A DNA stretch of 52,439 nt from Verrucomicrobiales bacterium (GTDB taxonomy: Bacteria > Verrucomicrobiota > Verrucomicrobiia > Verrucomicrobiales > DEV007): assembly GCA_029213195.1 (NCBI GenBank), contig JARGNI010000039.1, positions 1 through 52,439 on the forward strand. Reading direction: 5' to 3'. Positions 10,101 through 17,714 of this stretch are shown here, piece by piece (positions within the stretch are counted from its first letter, which is position 1; each line of letters starts with the position of its first letter). Under the pieces are notes generated by a model that was not told the origin of the DNA, made no database searches, and saw nothing but the letters and a program-made list of their open reading frames with translations. Position numbers and translations under genes: made by a program.

Positions 10101-13100
10101 TGAAACCGTCCGCCGTGCTGACTGAAGAACCGGTCAGGAGTGACACTGGTGGAGAAAGCAAGTGCCGCCCCCGCATCCGGGACCTGGGTTGCATCTCCGC
10201 CGAGGATGGTGATTTGATTGAGAGGGTTCGCCGTGTTGTGCACATCGACAAGCTCCTGGACCGTCAGCGTCCCGTCTCCATTCAACGTGACCGCGGTTGG
10301 CGCCATAAGCACGATCTCACTGTCGAGACCGGCCACTGCACCGGGCCCCTGGAAGACGACCTGTCCCTCCGTGACATAGGTATTCTGGACGTTGCCGATG
10401 TTTGGGTTGCCAGCTCCGTTGTCCTGAAGGATCCGGATCTGGAGCGGCTTGTCTCCCGTGGTATCACGCATCGCAGCAAGAGCGGTAATATCCCCGCCCA
10501 CGTCGAGCGTGATGTCGGAAGCGCCGAGAACACCGATACCGTCCCCATTGACACCCGAGTTGTTCCAGTTGCTTGTCCCGTTCGTCGCAATGTGCTCGGA
10601 GTCACTTCCCCCATGACCCAATTGGGCAAAGTTCCGCTCCGCGGTCCGGCTGTTGTCCTGAGCCGAGTTCAACATCGGGGCTGCTACGTTATCGGCCGTA
10701 TTGCCGGCATTATTGAAGGAAACCGCATCCCAGCCTCCGCGAGCCTCGAGATTGAAATCACCCGTCGCGGTGACATCGATCTCGCCATAGTGGTTCCCTT
10801 TCGAGAAACGGCCGCCATGGCCAATCATGGTGAAGTTATCGTTTCCATTCTCCTCCATGTAGGACTGCCCTGTGAGAGTCTCGGTCTGCCCGGCAACGAA
10901 GCTGATATCTCCACCAGAAGTGACCGTGATGTTCCCATGATGCCCGGTTTCGAGGACATCGAGATCCCCATTGGCGTTGGTGGCGCCCCCACCGAAAGGT
11001 GCGCTCGTGGTGCCAACACCGTCACCCGTGAGATGATTGGTCTCGAGGACGTCCGCGTGCTGGAAGTATCCTCCATGACCGATCAGGGAGTGAGCCTGAC
11101 CGTTCTTGAATCCACTCCGGAAAATGATGTCACGTGCCGCAACAACATTGATGTCACCGGAGTGAGTGCCGTTGGCGATCTCATTGCGCTGGCGCCCTCC
11201 ACGCCAGGTGGACGAGTCCTCCCCTCGTCCGCCATGTCCGACTTGGGCGTAGGACTCAGAACGACCGCCATAAAACTCAACATTCCGGCCAGAAATGACC
11301 TCGATGTCACCCGTGGAACCCCCGTTGTAGCGTGTGCCCCCGTGACCGATCTGGACGTGGGCACGATGACCACGATTGGTGATATCCCGGCCTCGCTCGT
11401 TGACCTGCCAAGCCTCGCGGCTGAAGACAATGGATCCACCTGCAAGGACCGAAATATCTCCCATATGATCGCCATGGGTGGAACGACCACCATGACCGAC
11501 CATGGCATACGCGTCTGTCCCATTCCCTGCAACGAAGGTGACCGTAGAAGCCGAGTTGAGGGAAATATCCCCACTGTGTCCAAACGCCTCATTCGTGACG
11601 CCTCCGGCAATGCCATTGACCGTAACGCCTGCACCATCAGAGATCCGGCCACGAATCCGGTTGATCGCGATGCCATCGCCCGCATAGCTTGAGTTGTTCA
11701 CGGTATTGGCACCTGCAACGAGAGCACCGCCGCCATCAGGATCATTGGTGTTCAGGGTCACCGTCCTGCGAGGACTCGCATCCATGAAGGGGGCGTCCGG
11801 ATCGTCGGGGCGGGCCACATTCCCGCTGGTATCGTAGGCGCCCCTGTCCCGGTTGGCAGCAGCCACGGCCACGGATGAATCGGTGCTCGTTCCATCCCAT
11901 CCAGCAAGAGAGTCGAGGAAGAGGAAATCAGAATCGTACCCCCCGTGCCCCACCTGCACATGGGATCGATCACGATTACTTTGCCAACGCCAGTCATTCG
12001 AGTTTGCGGGCCCGCCCGTGGCGGAATCGGGCACGGCGCGTGCGCGAATCCCACCACTGATCGTCGTGATCTTAATATCACCGGAATGCTCCCCTCGGAT
12101 TCGGGTACCTCCGTGACCGATCATCGCGAAAGTATCCCGGTAACGTCCACCTTCGATATCGACCGCACCCGCATCGATCGTGATATCCCCGGACATGTTT
12201 CCGAAGACATGGATATTTCTCACATTGTTGTCTCCCAGACCGGAATCGGAAGCGGTCTGGTCCCTCCGGCGATCGGGATCGTCGTTGGCGAGACCTCCAT
12301 GACCAATCTGCGCGTGAGACTCGGCACGGCCGGCTTGCAACTGGACCGTTCCATTGGTGCGGATGGTGATATTTCCATGGTTGTCGCCGTTTCCGACCGA
12401 GGTGTTTCCGGCGTCACTCCCGTAGTCAGCAATGTCGAAACTGTTCCCATTGGCAATACTGGCACCATTCGTAAAGTTGCTGAACCCAAGCGCACTGTTC
12501 TCGAGGATGGTCACATCGGCTTCGTTGCGGTTGTTGTTGTCCCCTCCGTTGGTGTTGAAGGCACGGTTGTCGACGTCGTCGTCATTCTCACGAATTCCTC
12601 CGTGACCGATCATGACGTAGGCGCGATCGTTGCTCTTGATACCATCGTCGTTGTTGGCATTCTGGTTCTGAATCACGAAAACTCCCGACTCGGCGTCGAC
12701 GTTGATATCGCCGGTGACTCCCGTATCGAAATCGAGGTCGGTGGCGGTGTTGATCAGAATATCATCCGCGGTGCCGATATCGCCATCCGCTCCCAGGCCG
12801 GTAATGGAACGAGCCCGGAGGTCATTCTCCCGGCGGTAGCCCAGCTGGGTGAACTCTCCGTTGTGATTTCCCGAGGTCATCAACAGGATGTCGGCGAAGA
12901 CATTCGTTTCGCCACGAGCACTTCCAACCTCGACCGGCTCGAGAGCCGCATCGTTCATGAAAACAGTTCCACTGTTCTGACCCCAGGCACCGTAAGTTCC
13001 TGCATTGATATCCGCAAAACTGATCGCAGGATCGGCTGCGGACGGCAGGCCGCTACCGTCCACTGGATTGAACGCAAAAAGATCGGCGCCGGCGCCATCC

Positions 13101-14878
13101 CAACCGGCGACCAGGTTGATATTCCCCGTTCCGGCGAATGCCGTATCGGTCGTTCCGTGGTTCTTGATATCGCCATTCACGAAAATGTGACGGTGGGCGA
13201 AGAAAGAGAGGGAGTTCGGGCTGTCATACTGGATGTCGGACCCGGAATTGATGATGATGTCGCCGGAACCCGTTCCGGCAGAGGAAGTGTGGATGACCAC
13301 ATTGTTCGTCAGGATCGCCTCGAGAAGCGCGGCGTCCGTCATCGTCAGGCCAGTTCCTCCGGCAGGTCCGATGATCACATCACTGGGATCGAGGAGAAGC
13401 GTTCCGTTCGCTCCATTCAGGGAGCTGGTATTCGCGCTACCCACGTAGGAAAGCTGATTTCTTCCGGAAACCTCAATGAACCCGCCGTTTCCGACGGCAC
13501 CCGTTGCCCGGGCCGAAGCGTCGGCTGCAAAGAGCGTATCGCCATCGGACCACACCACGACCGTTCCACCGTCGCCGGAGAGACCGTCCGCAGTCAAGGT
13601 AGCCCCCGCCTCAGCGAGGGTTTCGCTGGAATTGCGGATATCGCTCTCGTTTCCTTGAATTCCGCCTCCTGCGCGGATCGCTCCGCCCGAGAAACCGGAA
13701 ACATCGACAGAGGAACTCGCAGCCACCGTGACCACGTCGCCGACCAGATCCACCTTGCCCCCCTCTTTGAGGGAGCCAGTGCTGGAGATATCTCCAGCCA
13801 CATTGAGAGCATCAGCCGCATCGAGAGTCACGCTGCCACCGCGAACACCGTCAGTGGAAATCGTCGTATCAGCGCCCACCGAGATCGTTTCAGCGTTCAC
13901 ACTGACGGAACCCCCGTCGCGCCCTTCGGCACCGGAGGCATCGACACGACCCGAAGCAAGATTCACCTCGCCGGCGGTCACCTGGACCTGCCCGCCTCGA
14001 CCATCACCCTGGCGGGCGTAGTAATTTCCCGTATTGACCATGCGCCCAGTGGATCCGGCACTGAGAGAAAGTCGACCTCCCTTGAAGTTGTAACCACTCG
14101 CACGGACAGTCCCCTTGTTGTTGATCGCCATCGCGTAGGAGTTGCCATGCGCGTCGAAAGACACATCGCCACCCTGGATCGTTCCGGAGTTCTCGATCCC
14201 GGTCGCCGCAGCAGGAGCCGCTCCGCGAACGGAAATTGTCGCCCCATCGGAGGTCTGGTTGACCATGATGTCTCCTCCGACACCGATCGCGACCTTCCGG
14301 TCGGCAACGATGCTGCCATCGTTGTTCATGAAATTACCCAGCACCACGACGTCCTGTCGGGCATAGATGCTCGCTCCCGCTTCCACCGTCACTCCCTTTC
14401 CGGTGTTGCCCTGGAATCGATTTGCCCCGCCGTTCAGGAGATCGGCATTGCTCGCATCGAGGGTCGAAAGAGTCAGAGCGTTGACATCGATCATCCCGTT
14501 GGCACCCACGATGATTCCATTCGGGTTGATGACCATGACCCGCCCGTTGGCGTTCAACTGGCCGTAGATCGCAGATACATTCCCTGAAACGACACGGTTG
14601 ACGGCAAGCGCGCTCGCATTCGGTTGCACGAAGGTCGTCGTATCGCCTGTCCCGATCGAAAAGTCCTGCCAGTTGATGATCGCGGTCTGACTGGACTGGT
14701 TGATCGTCAGGTTCCCCGTCCCCATTCCGTCGAAGTTGACCGTACCCGCAGCAACGGCGGCTCCGGAGGGATTCGCATTGATTGCGACGGGAAATAGAAC
14801 CAACCCTGGAGTCAACACGATCGTCAAAAACGATCGCAGAAACCATTGGTTTCGAAAACGTGTTATGAGTGTCTTCAT
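7151..14878 (-). CDS. Giant filamentous-haemagglutinin-type exoprotein (IGHGG repeat protein 2)
   Basis: This 2575-residue paralogue of the preceding gene has the same plan. A signal peptide ends near INA-NPS (residue 35), the TPS domain carries an NPNG motif near residue 117, and a very long Gly/Asp/Asn-rich body contains about 18 motifs of the type Q-I-G-H-G-G. The acidic C-terminus ends with E-E-R-R-R and R-T-Y-Y-L-F motifs matching the paralogue. Between about 8.75 and 10.0 kb the histidine of the motif is replaced by Asn, Ser or Leu (IGNGG, IGSGG, IGLGG) and then returns. The frame is open 51 codons further upstream, but ATG 14876-14878 was chosen because it immediately precedes the basic and hydrophobic signal sequence. 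No Shine-Dalgarno precedes it; the leader carries CTCCTCCT instead. Surface adhesin or exopolymer function is inference. Confidence 0.85.
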   Translation of the reverse strand: MKTLITRFRNQWFLRSFLTIVLTPGLVLFPVAINANPSGAAVAAGTVNFDGMGTGNLTINQSSQTAIINWQDFSIGTGDTTTFVQPNASALAVNRVVSGNVSAIYGQLNANGRVMVINPNGIIVGANGMIDVNALTLSTLDASNADLLNGGANRFQGNTGKGVTVEAGASIYARQDVVVLGNFMNNDGSIVADRKVAIGVGGDIMVNQTSDGATISVRGAAPAAATGIENSGTIQGGDVSFDAHGNSYAMAINNKGTVRASGYNFKGGRLSLSAGSTGRMVNTGNYYARQGDGRGGQVQVTAGEVNLASGRVDASGAEGRDGGSVSVNAETISVGADTTISTDGVRGGSVTLDAADALNVAGDISSTGSLKEGGKVDLVGDVVTVAASSSVDVSGFSGGAIRAGGGIQGNESDIRNSSETLAEAGATLTADGLSGDGGTVVVWSDGDTLFAADASARATGAVGNGGFIEVSGRNQLSYVGSANTSSLNGANGTLLLDPSDVIIGPAGGTGLTMTDAALLEAILTNNVVIHTSSAGTGSGDIIINSGSDIQYDSPNSLSFFAHRHIFVNGDIKNHGTTDTAFAGTGNINLVAGWDGAGADLFAFNPVDGSGLPSAADPAISFADINAGTYGAWGQNSGTVFMNDAALEPVEVGSARGETNVFADILLMTSGNHNGEFTQLGYRRENDLRARSITGLGADGDIGTADDILINTATDLDFDTGVTGDINVDAESGVFVIQNQNANNDDGIKSNDRAYVMIGHGGIRENDDDVDNRAFNTNGGDNNNRNEADVTILENSALGFSNFTNGASIANGNSFDIADYGSDAGNTSVGNGDNHGNITIRTNGTVQLQAGRAESHAQIGHGGLANDDPDRRRDQTASDSGLGDNNVRNIHVFGNMSGDITIDAGAVDIEGGRYRDTFAMIGHGGTRIRGEHSGDIKITTISGGIRARAVPDSATGGPANSNDWRWQSNRDRSHVQVGHGGYDSDFLFLDSLAGWDGTSTDSSVAVAAANRDRGAYDTSGNVARPDDPDAPFMDASPRRTVTLNTNDPDGGGALVAGANTVNNSSYAGDGIAINRIRGRISDGAGVTVNGIAGGVTNEAFGHSGDISLNSASTVTFVAGNGTDAYAMVGHGGRSTHGDHMGDISVLAGGSIVFSREAWQVNERGRDITNRGHRAHVQIGHGGTRYNGGSTGDIEVISGRNVEFYGGRSESYAQVGHGGRGEDSSTWRGGRQRNEIANGTHSGDINVVAARDIIFRSGFKNGQAHSLIGHGGYFQHADVLETNHLTGDGVGTTSAPFGGGATNANGDLDVLETGHHGNITVTSGGDISFVAGQTETLTGQSYMEENGNDNFTMIGHGGRFSKGNHYGEIDVTATGDFNLEARGGWDAVSFNNAGNTADNVAAPMLNSAQDNSRTAERNFAQLGHGGSDSEHIATNGTSNWNNSGVNGDGIGVLGASDITLDVGGDITALAAMRDTTGDKPLQIRILQDNGAGNPNIGNVQNTYVTEGQVVFQGPGAVAGLDSEIVLMAPTAVTLNGDGTLTVQELVDVHNTANPLNQITILGGDATQVPDAGAALAFSTSVTPDRFFSQHGGRFQQITRSDTDTSDTSDNGEVWYLPNAVYSAIDSYVQIGNGGRATDYIGSGGTRNGGGGSIAGNSIDGLGHRGDIDIQVGGDIRVEASDIKQSVSSGQLLPIQVLSGMDAGVANNPAVTNNGDGTGWRFIGPAVGGTNSNFIRNDGVQNDPSQGTRNYAMIGLGGDTARGDHSGTISIIGDGDNSNGGDFSLIAGEGRQAFAQVGSGGYDSDRVNSDNQRDGDTGATTTIDIDIDGRLDMQGGGLQNGDTTGEVATLIPGLGVHVEVDNDITRGSYVQIGSGGLSNGGNHHADINIITGTGVNLEAGDSPRGAYGIIGSGGTWGRSETLSGDISVVAETGDITLTGGIPSADTEDDPNSGPANSNNVAVARENYAQIGNGGFDTDAQGGNQNNAAGDGSGYSGDITVIAANGSVSLQGGGSDIFNRDDQQRAGGTGNDSFRAFYAKIGNGGPYSDGDASGNIKVTAGTDLTLLGGFGSRRSEAQIGHGGNNVNGDLTGTIDIDVGNDLVMRRGSTVDAHGTVVRDANAKIGHSASIFQGNANNGSGGRTGDIFVSVGQDIFMANGVNLFRASDEDLSAIGAGGTATLAGPADPDGGAVAPNAFGIAVESPSGADTLIHHYGDDGNGNIVLIAEVLNVGSDTNTDNDTVSFPATRTVVGTINYATGEVELTSDITEGATATSILAEYAMVSLEETDFGAQIGHIDLANTSAGVTIGADGDTLIAASRNNPTGNGTDAFGAPLPVGSVTMSSGTVLTSADGGLTTDLRIYMPSATENAIEDGAFLNNQEYSRTDSGGVGNRDGIDEQVATEHFFTADTAGAFGEPGGTFFDPPEGGFPFHSLGLYNVYYADPTSLPPVPPVPPGPAPVDPLAVLAQLLREDPFFLDSGFDAYDRADLFAELFGEGSEEYLALIELFGLSTEGGEAVGNENAWVGPLFDAGDLNAEVADEERRRALLRAGGRTYYLFGFNENTRIYSSLRLFGSPYGE

Positions 14879-15204
14879 ACGCTGGGAGTTAGGAGGAGTG
14901 TTTCGTAAAAAAGTCAGCGGAAAATGTAACCCTATGGATTCGCAATAACCTGACCGTTTGTAAACGTAAAAATGGGGCTTTTTCCCCGGTTTCTGCTTGG
15001 TTTTGTCGTTTCTCGGAAAGACGTGACACAATTTTAAGAATTTTTCTGCGATCTCAGCGAGTGCCAGATTTTCAGCGAGTTGCCGAAAAACCCGACTTTC
15101 GAGGTCGAATTCCCTCTTCCGGAGGAGGGAAAAACGAGCACCTGCAGAAACAAGGTCACAGGCTCAGCGCCCGAACCGGAGATCCCGGTCGCGTGAAAAT
15201 GCGA
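14879..15204 (-). other. Non-coding 5' region of exoprotein gene 2
   Basis: These 326 bp lie between the stop of the Dabb gene and the exoprotein start. No convincing ORF is seen. The stretch is more A/T-rich than its surroundings around 15020-15050, where a promoter could lie, but I see no clean -35/-10 pair. A short GGGG/CCCC hairpin occurs near 14972-14985. The last 20 bases before the ATG are pyrimidine-rich on the coding strand. Confidence 0.5.
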
Positions 15205-15231
15205 TCAGGAATACTTTGGATCGCGACCGGG
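15184..15231 (-). other. Inverted repeat across the Dabb gene stop
   Basis: A perfect 10-bp inverted repeat (15184-15193 with 15222-15231) brackets the stop codon at 15205-15207. There is no T-tract after it, so it is not a classical terminator; it could form a 3' end or stability stem in the transcript. Confidence 0.4.
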
Positions 15232-15522
15232 TTCGGTCTCGAAGACGAGCTCTTTCGCCTCCTCGGTGAAGGTCTCGACGACATCGGCAAGAAACCGGTG
15301 GTAATTTGGATCCTCCTGGAACATGAGAAGCTTGTCGCGACTCTCGAAATCGGCGGCAATGAAAAAGGCGTATTCGCTTTTTGGCTCGACATTGCGCCCC
15401 GATCGAAAGTTGTGCGCCTCGTTGACCTTGTGAAAACACGTCCGGCTGATCCGGATCATTTCCTCGAGATCTTCATCACTCGTCTTTTTCCCGACACGGT
15501 AGAGGGTGATGAAGTGGATCAT
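15205..15522 (-). CDS. Dabb-family stress-responsive alpha/beta-barrel protein
   Basis: This 105-residue protein fits the Dabb domain (dimeric ferredoxin-like alpha/beta barrel) in size and pattern. It has an N-terminal strand M-I-H-F-I-T-L-Y-R, a central strand Y-A-F-F-I-A-A-D-F-E, and the late segment with a Tyr-His pair (N-Y-H-R-F-L) followed by F-V-F-E-T-like residues. There is no signal peptide, so it is cytoplasmic. Members are small proteins of usually unknown ligand, and no partner can be inferred from the context. It follows nuoA in the same orientation with a 69-bp gap, so co-transcription is possible. Confidence 0.7.
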   Translation of the reverse strand: MIHFITLYRVGKKTSDEDLEEMIRISRTCFHKVNEAHNFRSGRNVEPKSEYAFFIAADFESRDKLLMFQEDPNYHRFLADVVETFTEEAKELVFETEPGRDPKYS

Positions 15523-15591
15523 GATTCACTCGAAACGGGCTGAACAAAACGTAGAGGCCGGGAAGGACTCCCCGCCCACGGGCGAAGAACC

Positions 15592-15966
15592 TCAGTTCCT
15601 CCACTCAAGGGCACCCTTTTTCAGGGCATAGAGATAGGCGATGAAAAGAATCCCGACGAATCCGAGCATCGCGAAAAGGAAAACCGTCGCCCCGCTGGCG
15701 ATCTGCTCCTTGTAGACCACGGCCCACGGGTAAAGAAAGACCACCTCGATGTCGAAGAGGACGAACAGCATCGCGACGAGGTAGAACTTCACGCTGAATC
15801 GAGCCTGACCGCCCCCGATCGGGTTCATCCCGCACTCGTAGGCAGAATCCTTGACCTTGTTGCGAAGGGCTCTCTTTCCGAGAAGCGCACTCGCGATCAA
15901 GGTGGCAATGGCAAATCCGGAGGCAATCACAACCTGGATTACAACGGGAATGTAGTCAGTCAGCAT
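15592..15966 (-). CDS. nuoA: NADH-quinone oxidoreductase subunit A
   Basis: NuoA is a small membrane subunit of respiratory complex I. The 124-residue product shows three hydrophobic helices, the family signature Y-E-C-G-M-N-P after the first helix, and R-F-S-V-K-F-Y and L-F-D-I-E-V-V-F-L-Y-P-W at the second helix. The frame is also open to an ATG at 15997-15999, but that codon lies inside a perfect hairpin; ATG 15964-15966, directly before the first helix, is preferred. No other nuo gene is in the window: the Dabb gene lies downstream and small unknown genes upstream. The start lies three bases from an eight-T run, which leaves no room for a Shine-Dalgarno. Confidence 0.9.
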   Translation of the reverse strand: MLTDYIPVVIQVVIASGFAIATLIASALLGKRALRNKVKDSAYECGMNPIGGGQARFSVKFYLVAMLFVLFDIEVVFLYPWAVVYKEQIASGATVFLFAMLGFVGILFIAYLYALKKGALEWRN

Positions 15967-15969
15967 GGC

Positions 15970-16005
15970 AAAAAAAATTCCGATGCCGGAAACCGGCATC
16001 GGAAT
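15970..16005 (-). terminator. Perfect hairpin plus T8, directly before nuoA
   Basis: A 13-bp perfect stem (15977-15989 with 15993-16005) with a three-base loop is followed on the minus strand by eight T. It is a textbook intrinsic terminator for the small gene at 16104-16403. Because it abuts the nuoA start codon it may also act as an attenuator controlling nuoA. Confidence 0.85.
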
Positions 16006-16103
16006 GTAGTGAATTCTTGGTCTCCGTCCAGACGATTTCGCAGGACGGGGAAGAAAATCAGAGGGAACGTTCAGCAGATCGGTCGATCCGCTGCAGATCC
16101 AAC

Positions 16104-16403
16104 TCAGCTCCCGGCTGCTGCCTGGGCGCTGGAGGCTTCACCGATATTCTCCAATCCGCGGTATTCCTTGCCGTTTTTCTCAACAAGGCCACGAGTGACG
16201 AGATTCTGAAGCTTTTCGTAGGCACGGAGGCGGAGCATCTCTTCTCCACCGCTGACTGCATTCCGGGCTTTCAAATTCTCGTATACGACCTCGAAGAGGT
16301 CATTAAATCCAAAGGTCTGCTTATCGGAGAGGACCGTAACCAGTTCGTCTGTGACGTGATCTGGAACCCTGCGGGAGAATCGTGTTCTACGTGTGGTTGA
16401 CAT
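16104..16403 (-). CDS. Small basic protein, possible winged-helix fold
   Basis: This 99-residue product is not recognised. It has a basic N-terminus (MSTTRRTRFSRR), then mixed helices, and a segment (R-L-R-A-Y-E-K-L-Q-N-L-V-T-R-G-L-V-E-K) followed by K-E-Y-R-G-L. That resembles the recognition helix and wing of a winged-helix domain. The last ten residues are Ala/Ser-rich. It is followed about 100 bp later by the strong hairpin at 15970-16005. A nucleic-acid-binding role is a guess from charge and pattern only. Confidence 0.6.
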   Translation of the reverse strand: MSTTRRTRFSRRVPDHVTDELVTVLSDKQTFGFNDLFEVVYENLKARNAVSGGEEMLRLRAYEKLQNLVTRGLVEKNGKEYRGLENIGEASSAQAAAGS

Positions 16404-16476
16404 GACTTACAGTCTACCACACCCCGCCCCTGATGCCTACAAATTTCTGTTCTCATTTCGCATATTCTGGAGATTC

Positions 16477-16851
16477 TCATAATTGAGATTCAGAAACTAC
16501 CTCAAACCCGAAAGTGGTAAGTGCTTGAGAAACAATTACTTTTAAGGAAGGTAAACTAATTCCAGGAGCATTTGTGAGAGTGCAGCAGTGGACATAACCC
16601 ATCATGTTGGAAAGGGGGCGAGAATCCACTCTCTGCTCCACGAGCCAGGCCTCGAAGACCTCGAGAGCTTCCGCCCAATCGTCGAGCGAATAATCGGACT
16701 GATCGACCTCTTCGAGGAGTCGATCGACGGTCTTTTCATCCGCTTCCGCGAACAGGCTGCCAAGAACCTCGCGAGAGCGCTCGGTCATCGCCAGGGTGGC
16801 CGAGGCCCTTTGCCAGGGACTCCGTTCTGCGCTTTGGGTTGGGTCACTCAT
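16477..16851 (-). CDS. Hypothetical acidic protein
   Basis: A 124-residue cytoplasmic protein of unknown function. The first 85 residues are helical and acidic; the last third contains a Cys-Cys pair (Y-V-H-C-C-T-L) and a mixed hydrophobic C-terminus. An in-frame TTG lies two codons upstream, but ATG 16849-16851 is the better start. It begins 19 bp after the stop of the secreted SGNH hydrolase on the same strand and is probably co-transcribed with it. I recognise no domain. Confidence 0.6.
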   Translation of the reverse strand: MSDPTQSAERSPWQRASATLAMTERSREVLGSLFAEADEKTVDRLLEEVDQSDYSLDDWAEALEVFEAWLVEQRVDSRPLSNMMGYVHCCTLTNAPGISLPSLKVIVSQALTTFGFEVVSESQL

Positions 16852-16870
16852 CGGCAAGTTTCGTTTCGCC

Positions 16871-17617
16871 TTACTTCTTCAGGGTCTTCTCGATGAGATC
16901 GGCGACCTCCTTGCCGAGGGCTTTCGATCCCTCAGGCGTGAAATGCACATTGGCGGGTCGCTGGATCTTCTCCTGGTTCTCGAGACTGAAGGTGTAGAGA
17001 TCGTGGATCGCGATTTTCTCCGCCTCCATGATCTCGCGAGCGATCTCATTGTAGACCTGGGAATCGCCAACGACTCGTCCTTTGCAGCCTTTGGGAACTG
17101 GAGTGGTATTTCTCCAGATCAGGGTCGCTCCGGTTTCCTGGAGTCGATCGACCAGCTTCTGAAGATTCTCCCGATATTCCTTGGGAGGAACCTGCTGCTT
17201 GCTTGTCTCCGCCTTGGGGTCGGCGAGGTTTTCTCCGTTGGGCCCCATATACTTGAGATCGTGAAGCCCCCAATTGAAATGAATGAGATCCCATTTCTTG
17301 TCCGCCCCACCTGTCGCTAGCCATTCATCGATCGAATCGACCCCTTTCGTCGTCGGGCCGCAATTGGTCAGCGGGCGATGCACGTTGGCCTTCCCCTGGA
17401 GCATCTCGCGAACGGGGACGGTGTAGCCGATGGAGATGGAATCTCCGACCAGGAGCACTCGCGGCAATCCGGCGACATCCTCGACCGGGGCCATCGGTCC
17501 CGATTTGGGAGCGGCTTTTTTCTTACCCTGCGCCTGCGCGACGACAGGGAGCATGGCCAGGAGAAGCAGCGAAAAGAGAGAAAGTGATCGGTGAAAAATA
17601 CGTGGGGGTGGATTCAT
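16871..17617 (-). CDS. Secreted SGNH/GDSL-family hydrolase
   Basis: The 248-residue product has a signal peptide ending near VAQAQ (residues 26-30). The SGNH fold is marked by block I V-G-D-S-I-S with the nucleophile near Ser60, a G-L-H-D-L segment near block III, and the late V-H-F-T-P-E-G with the catalytic His near residue 227. Members hydrolyse ester bonds, often acetyl groups on polysaccharides; the substrate cannot be read here. It is exported to the periplasm or beyond. It is divergent from the KDPG aldolase gene (97-bp gap, shared promoter region) and heads a probable two-gene unit with the 124-residue unknown protein. Confidence 0.8.
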   Translation of the reverse strand: MNPPPRIFHRSLSLFSLLLLAMLPVVAQAQGKKKAAPKSGPMAPVEDVAGLPRVLLVGDSISIGYTVPVREMLQGKANVHRPLTNCGPTTKGVDSIDEWLATGGADKKWDLIHFNWGLHDLKYMGPNGENLADPKAETSKQQVPPKEYRENLQKLVDRLQETGATLIWRNTTPVPKGCKGRVVGDSQVYNEIAREIMEAEKIAIHDLYTFSLENQEKIQRPANVHFTPEGSKALGKEVADLIEKTLKK

Positions 17618-17714
17618 TCGACAATGATGAAGGCGATCTCAGGCTTCTGCAACGCACTTGAAGACGGTCGATGATTGCAACGAAAAGAGATTCCTGTAGA
17701 AAGAGTGATTCCTG

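Noticed and set aside
8000-13000. CRISPR-like or DNA-level tandem array in the exoprotein genes
   Set aside because: The repetition is at protein level with degenerate DNA and irregular spacing.
2192-14587. Long plus-strand frames (873, 598, 743, 619 and 880 codons) opposite the exoproteins
   Set aside because: They mirror the repetitive codon pattern of the minus-strand genes, give compositionally odd proteins with no domain or signal, and the minus frames have clear signal peptides and TPS domains.
15061-15543. 160-codon plus-strand frame over the Dabb gene
   Set aside because: Antisense to a recognisable Dabb domain and lacking its own features.
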